Under the pieces are notes generated by a model. That model had not been told where the DNA came from, ran no database searches, and was given only the letters and a program-made list of their open reading frames with translations. A stretch of 46,256 bases of DNA from positions 1 through 46,256 of IMG/VR virus record IMGVR_UViG_3300025151_000067; one strand, given 5' to 3'. The position numbers were made by a program, and so were the translations under genes. Below, in pieces: positions 16,542 to 24,829 of the stretch (its first letter is position 1; each line of letters opens with the position of its first letter). Origin of the DNA: a virus.

Positions 16542-18737
16542 TTATTTTACCGTATCATTAAAGCCTGTCCAAACATCTAAGCCATCAGCCACACCGCCTT
16601 CTAGATCAGTTGGGGTATTAACTTCATTCATATTATCTGTTCCACCACCAAGAACTGTAGTAGGAATACCTGGAGCACCATAAGCAGTTTCATTAACTAA
16701 GCCCATATTATCTGTTCCACCACCAAGGACTGTAGGAGCACCACCATATACAGATGAATTAACTTTACTCATATCATCTGTTGCATAAGGATCACTAAAC
16801 ATAGAATAATAATCTTGTTCACCAGCCGAGCCTATCCCTGCAGTCACCTCGTCAAATGCTTGTTGAAGGCCTGGATCTGCGTGGGCTTGTTGTTCAGCTG
16901 CAGAAGCTTGATTGGGATTTACAGCATTAATATCCTGAATTGCACTTACTAAACTGCTTGTTGCTGGATCATTGGGATTAAAACCTGAAGAATAAGTTCC
17001 AGTACCACCACTCATTCCAGGATGGCTACCTGCTCCAGATGTTGATCCGTAACCACCGTGTGCAGCAGCAGCTAAATCTTGTTGTAAATCAGGATCTATG
17101 TCTTCATCAGACAAACCATAAGAAGATGACGTAGATGACTTGGCAGGAGCCATGTCCCGTTTATCGGTATCACTATCAGCATCACTAGGACCACTGCCGT
17201 TGTGAACCCTAAGGTCTTCAGCAATATAGGTATGATTGTCTTTGACTTCAAAGTTATATACTGTTTGTTTATTAAAGTCTAAGGTTTCAATAGAAGACAC
17301 AGGATACATCATCCCATCTTTAGTCATTACTAGTTCACCTTTTTCAAACAGACCAATCCATTTGAATCCATGATGCTCAGGATTATAGAACGGATGATTA
17401 GATGTAACAATAACTTCTTTATCATTTGATAGTGTAACTTTAACAAGATAGTCTGAACAACACTCATTAAGAGTATGTGCGTGTACCTTAGTAACTTCAT
17501 CTTCAACAATCTTACTGTCTTCACCAAAAGCTAATACTTTATCACCAACTTGGATATCTTCGATATTCTTTGTTGTGTCATCAGCCATAGAAATCTGAGT
17601 TCCCTCAGGGAAACAAGTACCACCATCAGTAGGTCTTTGATTTCCACCATGCCAATTAGTTACAGTGCCTAAGGTTGGATTTGTTGCTTGATCAAGTGCG
17701 GCATTTAGTTCTTTTGAAAGAGGTACTTCTCTTTCCCAAGGGGTTCCTATAAATTCAGTACGTGTTCTTGTAGTAGCATTAACATTAACCATACTATGTT
17801 TGTTACCGTTTGCATCTGTTATGCTCATCGCTGTTCCACCAGTTGGTGATTGCAATTGACCGTTTGCACTAACTTGATACATACCACCACCTGGATTACT
17901 TACATTCATTACGTAATCCCCAGGATTAGTACCTAGAACAGGTCCAGTTGGAATGTTTCCAAATTCATCATCTTGAGCATTAAGTGTGTTTTGTACAACT
18001 GTATTAGTAAAGTTTTGTATAGGAGCACCAGCACCCATTGCACGAGCTAGTCTTGCATCAGGCACATTCATTCCTGGATTTTGATCCATTTGCCTGTAAA
18101 TAGAGTTATCATAACTACCAAGTAAAGAACTAGGTATGCTTTCCCCATGTGATCTTAATTTTCCATAACCACTACTAGGACCACCCAAACCTTCTTCGGT
18201 TCCTGCACCAACCCAATTGCCTAACCAAGAGTTTTCTCCAGTTAGTTGAGGATTACCATATGAGTTTGCAGCTTGTCCTGTTATTGGATCCCATCCTCTT
18301 CCTCTATCATCGAACACATTACCCTGAGTTCCATATGTTCCTGGGGTCCCATAGTTATATTTTTCATTTTGCATACCAGGGATTTGACTTGCAATAGCAT
18401 TTCCAACATATGGAACCGCTCTTACAATGTTTGCAGGATGCTGTTTCCCCTGTGTATAACCATAGGATTGTGCCATATTCATTCTTGCTTGGTTTTGGGC
18501 TTGCATAGGATCACCACCATCGCCACCCATAGGGTCTTGTGCATATGCAGGTGTTTGACCACTAGCACCACCAGCACCTGTCCCCATAACTGGAGGAGGA
18601 GCAGCTTGACTTCCTTGAAGTCCAAGAGGAGGTGGAGCATTTATAGGTTGTACTGGCTGTCCAAATGTCGAGGGGCCATATCTAAAACCATACTTAGGCT
18701 GCAACTGATACGTTGGCTGATAAGGAATTGTTGACAT
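16542..18737 (-). CDS. Internal virion-block protein with self-processing Hint (BIL/intein-like) domain
   Basis: 731 aa; start after AAAGGAGCTTAATC. The N-terminal 374 residues are rich in Gly/Pro/Asn/Gln and low in complexity, and contain LGTNPGDYVMN, akin to the PGEYVMN motif of the next gene. Residues 375-513 are a 139-aa Hint module starting with Cys375 (CFPEGTQI) and ending RVHN; the residue after Asn513 is Gly. The C-terminal 218 residues are again disordered-looking, acidic and Ser/Gly-rich, with a repeated PTVLGGGTDNM. The domain is thus embedded between low-complexity regions, not inside a conserved enzyme. Its probable product is two polypeptides cut at the Hint borders. The gene lies in the internal-protein block, 12 nt before the lysozyme-bearing gene. 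Function beyond this is unknown. Confidence 0.8.
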   Translation of the reverse strand: MSTIPYQPTYQLQPKYGFRYGPSTFGQPVQPINAPPPLGLQGSQAAPPPVMGTGAGGASGQTPAYAQDPMGGDGGDPMQAQNQARMNMAQSYGYTQGKQHPANIVRAVPYVGNAIASQIPGMQNEKYNYGTPGTYGTQGNVFDDRGRGWDPITGQAANSYGNPQLTGENSWLGNWVGAGTEEGLGGPSSGYGKLRSHGESIPSSLLGSYDNSIYRQMDQNPGMNVPDARLARAMGAGAPIQNFTNTVVQNTLNAQDDEFGNIPTGPVLGTNPGDYVMNVSNPGGGMYQVSANGQLQSPTGGTAMSITDANGNKHSMVNVNATTRTRTEFIGTPWEREVPLSKELNAALDQATNPTLGTVTNWHGGNQRPTDGGTCFPEGTQISMADDTTKNIEDIQVGDKVLAFGEDSKIVEDEVTKVHAHTLNECCSDYLVKVTLSNDKEVIVTSNHPFYNPEHHGFKWIGLFEKGELVMTKDGMMYPVSSIETLDFNKQTVYNFEVKDNHTYIAEDLRVHNGSGPSDADSDTDKRDMAPAKSSTSSSYGLSDEDIDPDLQQDLAAAAHGGYGSTSGAGSHPGMSGGTGTYSSGFNPNDPATSSLVSAIQDINAVNPNQASAAEQQAHADPGLQQAFDEVTAGIGSAGEQDYYSMFSDPYATDDMSKVNSSVYGGAPTVLGGGTDNMGLVNETAYGAPGIPTTVLGGGTDNMNEVNTPTDLEGGVADGLDVWTGFNDTVK
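16629..16731 (-). repeat. Two direct repeats encoding PTVLGGGTDNM
   Basis: A ~28-nt unit beginning catattatctgttccaccac occurs at 16629 and again at 16704, 75 nt apart (25 codons). In the protein this gives two copies of VLGGGTDNMxxVN near the C-terminus of the Hint-bearing protein. This looks like an in-frame duplication; no regulatory role is apparent. Confidence 0.75.
17199..17615 (-). other. Hint domain (bacterial-intein-like), coding segment
   Basis: The segment encodes residues 375-513 of the 731-aa protein. Intein block A is CFPEGTQISMADD followed by IEDIQVGDKVLAF. Block B is VTSNHPFY, with the TxxH signature. Blocks F and G are VYNFEVKDNHTYIAEDLRVHN. No homing endonuclease is inserted; the size is that of a minimal Hint fold. 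Because Gly, not Cys/Ser/Thr, follows the terminal Asn, ordinary protein splicing is unlikely; N- and C-terminal cleavage, as in BIL domains, remains possible. Confidence 0.88.
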
Positions 18738-18739
18738 GA

Positions 18740-19357
18740 TTAAGCTCCTTTATTGGATAATGGTCCACCATAAGAAATTTCAATCTCTTCATTTACAGGG
18801 CCACCGCCTTGTTTATATTTTACTTTAGAGATTGGCCCACCTGTAGTTAGGTTTAATGACAATGGTCCTTTTACAGGCCCACCTTTATTAAACAGACCAA
18901 GTGCTTTACCACCAAAGTAACCACCAATGAGCCACGGAGCAACTGCCCCAAGACTTGCCATAGCACCACTACCCGCTGCACCTGTAGCAGCTTGACTGGC
19001 TGCTTGTTTTGCAATTGTATCTTTTGCTACAGCGTTTGCAAGAGGTCCATCGACACCAGATTGCATTAAAGGAGTAGCCACTTCAGACATAGATTGAACT
19101 GGGGGTGGAGTAGTAAATGCAGCTTTGACACCATCAACACCTTTTTGAATGTAAGGGTTTACCTTATCCTTAAATGAGTTCCATATAGAATCTACATGTG
19201 GAGAAGCCATTTCTTGAGCTTTATTCATAGCAACCCTTCTGCCCATTCCCATCGCCTGTTCTTCTAGTGTAGGATCTTGAGGGCGAATTGCAGCATGTTG
19301 ATGTTGACGCATTTTACGTCTAGCGTTAGCTACAGATTGTGCAAGTTGAACTGCCAT
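18740..19357 (-). CDS. Putative internal virion protein, Gly/Ala-rich with hydrophobic segment (205 aa)
   Basis: The start overlaps the preceding stop as TAATG and has a GGAGGAAAA ribosome site. The N-terminal third is basic and helical (ANARRKMRQHQHAA). Residues ~120-160 are Ala/Gly-rich and hydrophobic (SLGAVAPWLIGGYFGGKALG) and could enter a membrane. The last 40 residues contain several GGPV/GGPL turns (NKGGPVKGPL, GGGPVNEE), a glycine-rich motif also found in the lysozyme-bearing protein (ASGGPVYMNQGG). The place between a small internal protein and the Hint protein, and the composition, suggest a small ejection protein comparable in position to T7 gp14; no direct homology is claimed. 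Confidence 0.7.
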   Translation of the reverse strand: MAVQLAQSVANARRKMRQHQHAAIRPQDPTLEEQAMGMGRRVAMNKAQEMASPHVDSIWNSFKDKVNPYIQKGVDGVKAAFTTPPPVQSMSEVATPLMQSGVDGPLANAVAKDTIAKQAASQAATGAAGSGAMASLGAVAPWLIGGYFGGKALGLFNKGGPVKGPLSLNLTTGGPISKVKYKQGGGPVNEEIEISYGGPLSNKGA

Positions 19358-19899
19358 TATTTTCCTCCACTAGATGTAGTTTTAGTTTCTGTACCAGCAC
19401 CAGCAAGGTTAGCAAAGAAATTAGCCAAGGATGTATCTTTAGCTTCTCTTTCTTTCTGTGCTTGTTGCTGTAGAGTAGTACCAGCTTGTCCAATCATATC
19501 AGCACCCATACCAGCCATAGCCTGACGATCAGCTTGATACTGACCTGCCCGATCTGCCAATGCACCTTGCATAGCTGCTTGGCTACGTGCTGACCCTAAA
19601 GAACCACCAGTAGAGGCAGCACCTAAAGCAGTACCCATAAGATTTTTTAATGAACGTTCTTCTGCTGCACGAGTATCATACAGTCCTGTGCCACGAACAG
19701 CTTGTTCACCTAATTGTGACTGATAAGCCAAAGCACGTTGTTGAGGTTCACTAAGACCTGCAACCAATTGACCAGGATTAGCTTGTGTCTCTCTAAGTCT
19801 TGCTAGGTTAATATCAAGACCTTCTCTAATTTGTGGTTTAAATTCTTCTGGAATACCAGAAACTTGTGTTTGACTTCTGCCGCCACCGCCACTACTCAT
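19357..19899 (-). CDS. Putative internal virion protein (180 aa)
   Basis: ATG follows AGGAGACGGTAG and overlaps the end of the upstream gene by 8 nt. The protein begins with a Gly/Ser-rich stretch, then SGIPEEFKP, then a helical, Ala/Gln-rich body with LSEPQQRALAYQ and GGSLGSARSQAAMQGALADR. This composition is typical of short internal or ejection proteins in podoviruses of the T7/P22 type. The downstream gene starts inside its stop codon, so the two are translationally coupled. No enzymatic motif or clear membrane helix is visible. Assignment as an internal virion protein rests on composition and gene order. Confidence 0.7.
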   Translation of the reverse strand: MSSGGGGRSQTQVSGIPEEFKPQIREGLDINLARLRETQANPGQLVAGLSEPQQRALAYQSQLGEQAVRGTGLYDTRAAEERSLKNLMGTALGAASTGGSLGSARSQAAMQGALADRAGQYQADRQAMAGMGADMIGQAGTTLQQQAQKEREAKDTSLANFFANLAGAGTETKTTSSGGK

Positions 19900-20377
19900 C
19901 TACCGTCTCCTGTTTTACAATACCATGTGCTGAGTAGTAGATCTCTGCACCGTATTTTAACTCTAATAGTTTAACATAATTCTCTGAATGTTTTCTTGCT
20001 CTGATGGAATCTGCTCTCCACCGTAAACCACCATGATGTTTTACATGGTTTAACATTGTGTCAAATAGTTTGGTTACAGTAAAGGCAGTTGCAAGATCTT
20101 TATCTACAATACAATCCTTAACATCCATAGTGCATATGTTATTATAATAACTGTTATAGGTAGAAGCTAAAAGAAAACCTACAAGTTTATTATCTTTATA
20201 TTCGCCTATGGCAAGATAATGTGGGTTTCTTTCTTTTTGTTTAGCTACTATCTCTAGGAAAAAGGAAATCCATGCGGCTTCGTTCCTATCGTATCCACCG
20301 TATGAATTCTCTTTAGTTGATTTATTCATAAGCTGAATCGCTTCGAATACATCATTGTCCTCTATATATTTTATCAT
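19892..20377 (-). CDS. GNAT-like protein, possible T7 gp13-type internal protein
   Basis: 161 aa. The pattern YLAIGEYKDNKLVGFLLAS, a beta strand-turn-strand with a GF core, followed by a helix (TAFTVTKLFDTMLNHVKHH) and LRWRAD...ENYVKLLELKYGAEI, resembles the GNAT acetyltransferase fold. T7 gp13, encoded at a comparable place between the nozzle and internal core genes, also has a GNAT-like fold, so this may be a non-catalytic internal or assembly protein, not a real acetyltransferase. I see no clear Q/RxxGxG/A acetyl-CoA loop, which favours the structural reading. It is coupled to both neighbours by overlaps. Confidence 0.55.
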   Translation of the reverse strand: MIKYIEDNDVFEAIQLMNKSTKENSYGGYDRNEAAWISFFLEIVAKQKERNPHYLAIGEYKDNKLVGFLLASTYNSYYNNICTMDVKDCIVDKDLATAFTVTKLFDTMLNHVKHHGGLRWRADSIRARKHSENYVKLLELKYGAEIYYSAHGIVKQETVDE

Positions 20378-20541
20378 TATTGGTCTATCCTTGTTTTTAA
20401 ATCAGCAAAATCGGTAGCTTCTCGTATGTCTTTAAGAAGTTCTAAATGTTTTTGCTCAAGTTCATTTATAAGTCTAACCATTTCTAATAAAGTAAAATCA
20501 AGTGTTGTATCTTCAGTAATAGGAGGATTTTGTAATGCCAT
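20377..20541 (-). CDS. Small helical protein of unknown function (54 aa)
   Basis: The start is taken at 20541 (MALQNPP), where TAATG overlaps the nozzle gene stop; an upstream in-frame ATG at 20592 would lie inside the nozzle gene. The protein is acidic and likely one long helix (LLEMVRLINELEQKHLELLKDI), so probably a coiled-coil oligomer. It sits between the tail nozzle and the GNAT-like gene; a small tail or internal assembly protein is possible. Confidence 0.65.
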   Translation of the reverse strand: MALQNPPITEDTTLDFTLLEMVRLINELEQKHLELLKDIREATDFADLKTRIDQ

Positions 20542-23500
20542 TACTTTGTTCCCCCTTTCTTGACTCCTAGTTGAAATCCAGATACATTCCAAGCTCTTTT
20601 ATTAGAACCTGTATAACCACCAGATGTGCTTGCATTAGCATCATCAATTCGATAATTAAGAAAACGGCCTGTAATCCTAACATCTGTTTTATATGAATCT
20701 GCTACAGTAAACCCATTGACTACAAGCTTATTAGCCTTAGAGCCTGTTTGAGTATTATCTTCATCCGTAGTTAAATAAGAAGCTTCTCCAGGGTTGTTCG
20801 TACCACGAGCACGTACCTGTAGAGTAGCTCTTTCAGGGTCTCCACCAACCGTTGATGGTACACCACCATCGGCCCATAGAGCGATACTGTTTAATGTCTC
20901 TGTATCAAAGTTTGGAGTAATCGATAACTGATCTCTTTCTGCATAAGAGATATACGCTGTTCCAGCAAAGTCATGCCCTAAATCAGCTGCTCTTATTCTG
21001 TTAAACACAGTTCCCGATGTTCGTCCACTTTCTGCAAACACAGGAAATGATTTATTTGGATTAACTAATGAGCTACCCCAAGGTCTTATTAAATCAAATG
21101 TAGTACTAATACCTGTACCTGATGTGCTTTGTGTAGGCGCACTAGCCGCTACAGTTACCCCTTCGGCTGCATTAGTAAGGTTAGTCGTTGTAGGTGCTAC
21201 ACTAGCTGCTACTGTTTGTACATAAGGGCTATACGTAAGAACATATTGTGCAGATGTACTAAACTGACTAGGACCAATATCAATGCTTGTCGGAGCAGAC
21301 GTACTATCTGGGGTTACAATCAATGCATTATTAGTATTAATTGCTCCCAAGGCTGCTAACAGTGCGCTTTGCATAGTAGATACCGTACCATTAGGTTTGG
21401 CTAACTCTGTACCGCTCTGTGTTTTATCAGGGTCATAATAAGCATTAAGGTAATCAGTATCATTTGTATAACTGGTATCTCCATACGTATCATCATCCTG
21501 TGCTTTAGTAAAGTTAGGATCAAGTAATCGACCTGGGCCTTCCCCATAGTGCCTGTCAAAAGCAACAACGTTTCCACTACCAGTGTTTAGTGTGATAGTT
21601 ACTCTTGTCATTTTAGCAAATATAGGAGCAACACCTTCTACAGTTACAATGTTTCCTCCTACTGAATTGCTAATAAGAGGACTGACTCCTGTTCCTGTTC
21701 TAGTATCACCATTAGCCACAGTATAAGCAAAAGTGCCTGTTACATTTTTCCTAGTTGTACTAGTAAATGTTAAAACCTCATTAGACCTAGTTACAGTAAA
21801 ATATGTAGTATCTGTCCAAGCTGCTTGTAAGGCTGTAGCTATTTCGACTGCAGTTATTTCTTCTACATTAGTAGGAGCACTACCTGAATCGGGATTAAAA
21901 GCTGTTGTACTATCAAAGTTAACAGTAATAGGATTACCCTCAGGGGGTGTTAATGTAATACGATCAGTTGTATTGTATGCTGCTCTACCTGCTCTGGTTT
22001 GAGCACCTGTAAAAGTTGAACTACTAAACCCTGTTGGTAATGTGCCAGCACTTGTTATCGCTACACTAAAGTTATTTGTTTGAACTCCCACTGCAGCTGC
22101 TGTAGCTGTTACTAATCCTGTCCCTGTAGTTGTACTCCAATCTGAATCTGCATTAATTAGATTACTAACTGCAGTAACTACTGTAGCCCTTGACTGTGTT
22201 CCTCCCAATGGTGTACTACTAGTTCCCCCATCAGGGAATGTAATAGTCATGTTTGGTATAGGGATACCATTATTAACACCTGTTGTAACTACTGTAACAG
22301 AGTCAGTAAGATTACCACCAAACGTAGTTTCAGTATACGCTGTGCCACCATAGCTGGTTGCAAAAGCAATTGTTAATGCGCTATGATTACCACCATTAAC
22401 AGAAGTAAACCTTATATTATTGCCATTAGCTGCAACACCGTAAATAGCAGTAGCAGACCCATTGAAAACAGCAAGAGCAGATAGCTTAGTAATGATATCA
22501 TCTCTAATCGCTGTTTGAGCCGTGAGATTTTTATCAAGAGTAATTGTCTCGTTGATTGCACCTTGTACACCGCCTACAGCTGGTGCTGTTATTGTCATAG
22601 ATATTGCAGGGCTAAGTGCTGCTGTAATACCATATACACCAACACCCGTTGTTACTAAGTTTGGACTTATATTAGTTGTTGATCCACTACCTGAAACTGC
22701 AAAAGTACAAGTGCTAAACACACGAGGGCCAGGAACATCTGACGTAAGTGTAAGCACATGGTTTGTATTAGTAGCAGTGAAATCAGACAATGCATTATTT
22801 GCGTTAATATAATTTTTGACAGCAGTAACAAACTGCGCCATTGTTATTGTGTCACCTTCGTTATAACTGTTTCCTAAAACAGCACTGGCGGGGAAGCTGA
22901 CATTACCAATAGTAGAATCTCCATTAATAACTGCACTGGCTCCTCCATCTAAATGTGTTGATTTATCTTTATCATATACAAAAGTTGTAGCTGAAGGATA
23001 AGTTATAGTGCTTTGTGTATTAACTGTATTTGGACCTGTGTCCCCTGTCACACTAAGATCTACAACTTCAGACACATCAGTCGTAAAGTTACTAAAGGTT
23101 GCTACTGAAACAGTTTTAATAGCTTTAGTTCCTACAGTTTTCTTAGGTGTTTTACCATTAATTGTAACAGCTTGTGTTTCTTTCTTACCACGATTAGTAT
23201 AACCAGCATTACCACTATTACCTGTTGCAGTAATTGTTGCAGTTGGAATACCACCACCTTTAACTGGACCAGTATCCCCTGATGCAACAGCATCTAGGTC
23301 TCTGATTGTCCATGTATCATCTCTATAGTTCCAGATTAAGGCTTCATCACATTCCCCACCTGTAGATTCAAGTGTAGGATAACATAACCATATTTCATTT
23401 TCTGCATGGTTTTGTAATGTAAACAATTGTTTTTCGTGGATAGGATTTAAATTATTATAAAAGTATTCTCTAACTCTTTTAGCAGAACAAGATTGAATAT

Positions 23501-24806
23501 TTCCTGGATTTCCTGCAAACACGTAAATGTCATTTGATCCAACTACAAAATGTTTACCATCAAATTCAATCACGGCTCCTGTAGTTAGACATCCATACTC
23601 ATCTGTATTAGGTGCAAAAGCAACAGGGGCAAGATCATTACCTGTAAGCCTCATCACATGTATTGAGTCTGTACTATAAATATACATGTTACCCTGAAGG
23701 GATTGCATATCTTGAATAACATTAGTTTCTGACAATGTAAATTCGTCTGCTGTACTTACACCAGCTTCAAATGGATTCCAGTTATTAGGAACTGCCCCAG
23801 GAACTGCAACATCAGAGGTTCTTACAACACCAGACAATCTTCGAATGATGGTAGTTGGTGTTACAGAATCAACTTCTGTAAGATCACCTGCAACAAGTAA
23901 GTCTCTAAATGATCTGATCACACCTGCTCTTACATTTACAGGGTTTCTAGATTTAATTGTAGCTGTAACTGTATCATTCCCCGTCAAGCCCCCAATTACA
24001 ATTACTGTTGTGTTAGTACCTGTGTCAGTATATATCTGGAAATTATTACCAGTTACTGTAGGTGTAGTCCCTGGCAAAGTCCCAGGAACAAAGTTAGTAC
24101 CATTAACTGTACCAGAACCTGCAGGGCTACCTGCTTGTGCTGTTTTAGCATTAGTACCTGTAACTATAATTTCGTTTGCAGTAAAGTCTACTTTCTGACC
24201 AAGATCAAATACAGTTGATCCACCAGCAGTATATGTATCACTGTGGGCTACTTGTTGTACATTATAACTATCCCATCCAGGAAGTTCAGCAAGAACAATA
24301 TTATTAATATTAGTATTTCCAGGAGAGTCTAGGATATAGTGTGGTTTGTCTATTCCATTATTAATAATAAAACTAAAGCCACCACTAAACAATGTGTGTT
24401 GCCATCCTGATGTAGTATATGAAAACCCATTAGTCATAGACGCAGGGGTAATGTCTTTCTTTGTTCCTAAATGGTCTTGGATATAAACCTTTTGACCAAC
24501 GGTAACACCAGCCCGAATATAATCTACTACCCATATATAATAGCATCCAGTAGGGGACTTGTTTGGATTTTCCCATACAGCAAAATATCTGACTTGTCCA
24601 AAATCTTCGTTAGCTGGTACAAGATCTTCTGTTATTGTATTTAATAGAAGTTCTCCAGTTATTTTCTTTACTGCACCATCTTTAAATCTTACATTGCGAA
24701 CATCAGTAAATACGTTTTGTGCTAAAGCAATAGGAGGAGTATCTTTTATAACCCCTGCTTCTGCAATATTGGTAACAGAAATAGTATCTTCAGACTGATC
24801 TGCCAT
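20541..24806 (-). CDS. Tail nozzle (tail tubular protein B, T7 gp12-like) with large repeat insertion
   Basis: 1421 aa; start after CGGAGGGGTAAC. The N-terminal ~500 residues resemble the beta-propeller nozzle of T7-like tails: VRFKDGAVKKITG near the start, then FRDLLVAGD, NPFEAGVSTADEF, HFVVGSNDIYVF, VREYFYNNLNP and IWLCYP. The C-terminal ~200 residues continue that fold (RPWGSSLVNP, SYAERDQLSITP, IALWADGG, GRFLNYRI, WNVSGFQLG). Between them lie ~700 residues of Thr/Ser/Val-rich beta repeats with recurring units such as TVVTAVSNLIN...VTATAAAVG...FSVAITSAGT. T7 gp12 is 794 aa, so the insertion roughly doubles the protein. It should close the tail channel below the adaptor; the repeats may decorate the tail or bind host glycans. 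Confidence 0.85.
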   Translation of the reverse strand: MADQSEDTISVTNIAEAGVIKDTPPIALAQNVFTDVRNVRFKDGAVKKITGELLLNTITEDLVPANEDFGQVRYFAVWENPNKSPTGCYYIWVVDYIRAGVTVGQKVYIQDHLGTKKDITPASMTNGFSYTTSGWQHTLFSGGFSFIINNGIDKPHYILDSPGNTNINNIVLAELPGWDSYNVQQVAHSDTYTAGGSTVFDLGQKVDFTANEIIVTGTNAKTAQAGSPAGSGTVNGTNFVPGTLPGTTPTVTGNNFQIYTDTGTNTTVIVIGGLTGNDTVTATIKSRNPVNVRAGVIRSFRDLLVAGDLTEVDSVTPTTIIRRLSGVVRTSDVAVPGAVPNNWNPFEAGVSTADEFTLSETNVIQDMQSLQGNMYIYSTDSIHVMRLTGNDLAPVAFAPNTDEYGCLTTGAVIEFDGKHFVVGSNDIYVFAGNPGNIQSCSAKRVREYFYNNLNPIHEKQLFTLQNHAENEIWLCYPTLESTGGECDEALIWNYRDDTWTIRDLDAVASGDTGPVKGGGIPTATITATGNSGNAGYTNRGKKETQAVTINGKTPKKTVGTKAIKTVSVATFSNFTTDVSEVVDLSVTGDTGPNTVNTQSTITYPSATTFVYDKDKSTHLDGGASAVINGDSTIGNVSFPASAVLGNSYNEGDTITMAQFVTAVKNYINANNALSDFTATNTNHVLTLTSDVPGPRVFSTCTFAVSGSGSTTNISPNLVTTGVGVYGITAALSPAISMTITAPAVGGVQGAINETITLDKNLTAQTAIRDDIITKLSALAVFNGSATAIYGVAANGNNIRFTSVNGGNHSALTIAFATSYGGTAYTETTFGGNLTDSVTVVTTGVNNGIPIPNMTITFPDGGTSSTPLGGTQSRATVVTAVSNLINADSDWSTTTGTGLVTATAAAVGVQTNNFSVAITSAGTLPTGFSSSTFTGAQTRAGRAAYNTTDRITLTPPEGNPITVNFDSTTAFNPDSGSAPTNVEEITAVEIATALQAAWTDTTYFTVTRSNEVLTFTSTTRKNVTGTFAYTVANGDTRTGTGVSPLISNSVGGNIVTVEGVAPIFAKMTRVTITLNTGSGNVVAFDRHYGEGPGRLLDPNFTKAQDDDTYGDTSYTNDTDYLNAYYDPDKTQSGTELAKPNGTVSTMQSALLAALGAINTNNALIVTPDSTSAPTSIDIGPSQFSTSAQYVLTYSPYVQTVAASVAPTTTNLTNAAEGVTVAASAPTQSTSGTGISTTFDLIRPWGSSLVNPNKSFPVFAESGRTSGTVFNRIRAADLGHDFAGTAYISYAERDQLSITPNFDTETLNSIALWADGGVPSTVGGDPERATLQVRARGTNNPGEASYLTTDEDNTQTGSKANKLVVNGFTVADSYKTDVRITGRFLNYRIDDANASTSGGYTGSNKRAWNVSGFQLGVKKGGTK

Positions 24807-24829
24807 GTTACCCCTCCGTTAATTAATTG

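Noticed and set aside
17199-17615. Full splicing intein
   Set aside because: The residue after the terminal Asn is Gly, not Cys/Ser/Thr, and the flanks are low-complexity and not a conserved enzyme core, so a cleavage-type Hint domain is more likely.
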